A DNA stretch of 5,298 nucleotides from Actinomycetota bacterium. Lineage in GTDB: Bacteria; Actinomycetota; Actinomycetes; Nanopelagicales; Nanopelagicaceae. This document shows positions 5,001 to 5,298 of the stretch, in pieces; position 1 is the stretch's first letter, and every line of letters begins with the position of its first letter. Below the pieces are notes generated by a model, which was given only the letters and a program-made list of their open reading frames with translations, did no database searches and was not told the DNA's origin. The position numbers and the translations under genes were made by a program. The stretch lies in NCBI GenBank assembly GCA_009700715.1, contig WLLM01000072.1:1-5298 (forward strand), given 5' to 3'.

Positions 5001-5298
5001 TTATCGATCCACACTCTTACGCCGAAAGCTTTATCTCTGAAGACGAGGTTAAGAAATCCGCACGTGCCCGCGGTGAGGAAATTGGCGTAACAGATGCAAC
5101 TTCTGGGGCTGGCGCTTATCTAAAACATTTGGCTCATAATCTCTCTGCTCAATCAGTTGTTGAAATCGGAACAGGCTCGGGCGTCGGTGCACTCTGGGTT
5201 TTAGAAGGAATGCTCGCTAGCGGAACTCTTACTTCTATTGATGATGAGATGGAACATAGCAATATTGCAAAAACTGCTTTCAACGAAGCAGATATTGC
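4997..5298 (+). CDS. SAM-dependent O-methyltransferase (family 3 type), 3' partial
   Basis: The visible 100 residues are the N-terminal part of a class I methyltransferase; the rest lies beyond the right edge. YAESFISEDEVKKSARARG (residues 8-26) is the helical lead-in seen in actinobacterial relatives such as M. tuberculosis Rv1220c (recalled). VVEIGTGSGVGALWVLEGM (54-72) contains motif I, the glycine-rich SAM loop, and LTSIDDEMEH (78-87) holds the acidic residue that binds the SAM ribose. The ATG lies in an ATGA overlap with the pepA stop (4 shared bases), the usual sign of translational coupling. No signal peptide is present, so it is probably cytosolic. In M. tuberculosis the relative neighbours sigE, so the DNA to the right may carry a sigE/rseA-type locus (inference). 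Acceptor substrate unknown. Confidence 0.92.
   Translation, partial: MIIDPHSYAESFISEDEVKKSARARGEEIGVTDATSGAGAYLKHLAHNLSAQSVVEIGTGSGVGALWVLEGMLASGTLTSIDDEMEHSNIAKTAFNEADI

Overview
The window looks like ordinary chromosome from a lower-GC actinobacterium. Three things point there: an actinobacterial-type DapD that matches my memory of the Mycobacterium tuberculosis enzyme through long stretches, the small actinobacterial DUF3117 protein, and several ATGs sitting 6-7 bases after a TAnnnT box, the layout of leaderless transcripts common in this phylum. Base composition looks moderate (high 40s % GC by eye, with some stretches near 35 %). That suggests a small-genome aquatic lineage such as the freshwater acI/Nanopelagicales group rather than Streptomyces or Mycobacterium. 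This placement is inference.

Layout, left to right. (1) A SpoIID/LytB-domain peptidoglycan enzyme on the + strand, cut by the left edge. (2) dapD on the - strand, ending one base from the stop of gene 1. (3) A 30-bp divergent spacer carrying a -10 box for each strand. (4) A LOG-family phosphoribohydrolase on the + strand. (5) An SRPBCC-fold protein whose full-length reading frame has no ATG/GTG/TTG start and may begin at ATT. (6) A stand-alone 64-residue sigma region 4-like helix-turn-helix protein whose putative -10 box includes the stop codon of gene 5. (7) A 105-base spacer, then an operon-like run: DUF3117 protein with a strong Shine-Dalgarno site, leucyl aminopeptidase (pepA, 9 bases later), and an O-methyltransferase (ATGA overlap) cut by the right edge.

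Functionally, dapD supplies the meso-diaminopimelate/lysine pathway that feeds peptidoglycan, and the SpoIID-like protein acts on peptidoglycan. LOG, SRPBCC, the sigma4-like protein, DUF3117, PepA and the methyltransferase have no obvious shared pathway. Much of the set (dapD, LOG, DUF3117, O-methyltransferase) echoes the M. tuberculosis Rv1201c-Rv1220c neighbourhood in compressed form, as recalled rather than searched. I see no mobile element, tRNA, rRNA, CRISPR array or convincing intrinsic terminator, and no clearly new multi-gene system. The observations most worth a second look are the missing canonical start of the SRPBCC gene, the face-to-face leaderless promoters of dapD and LOG, and the GC-rich orphan sigma4-like gene.
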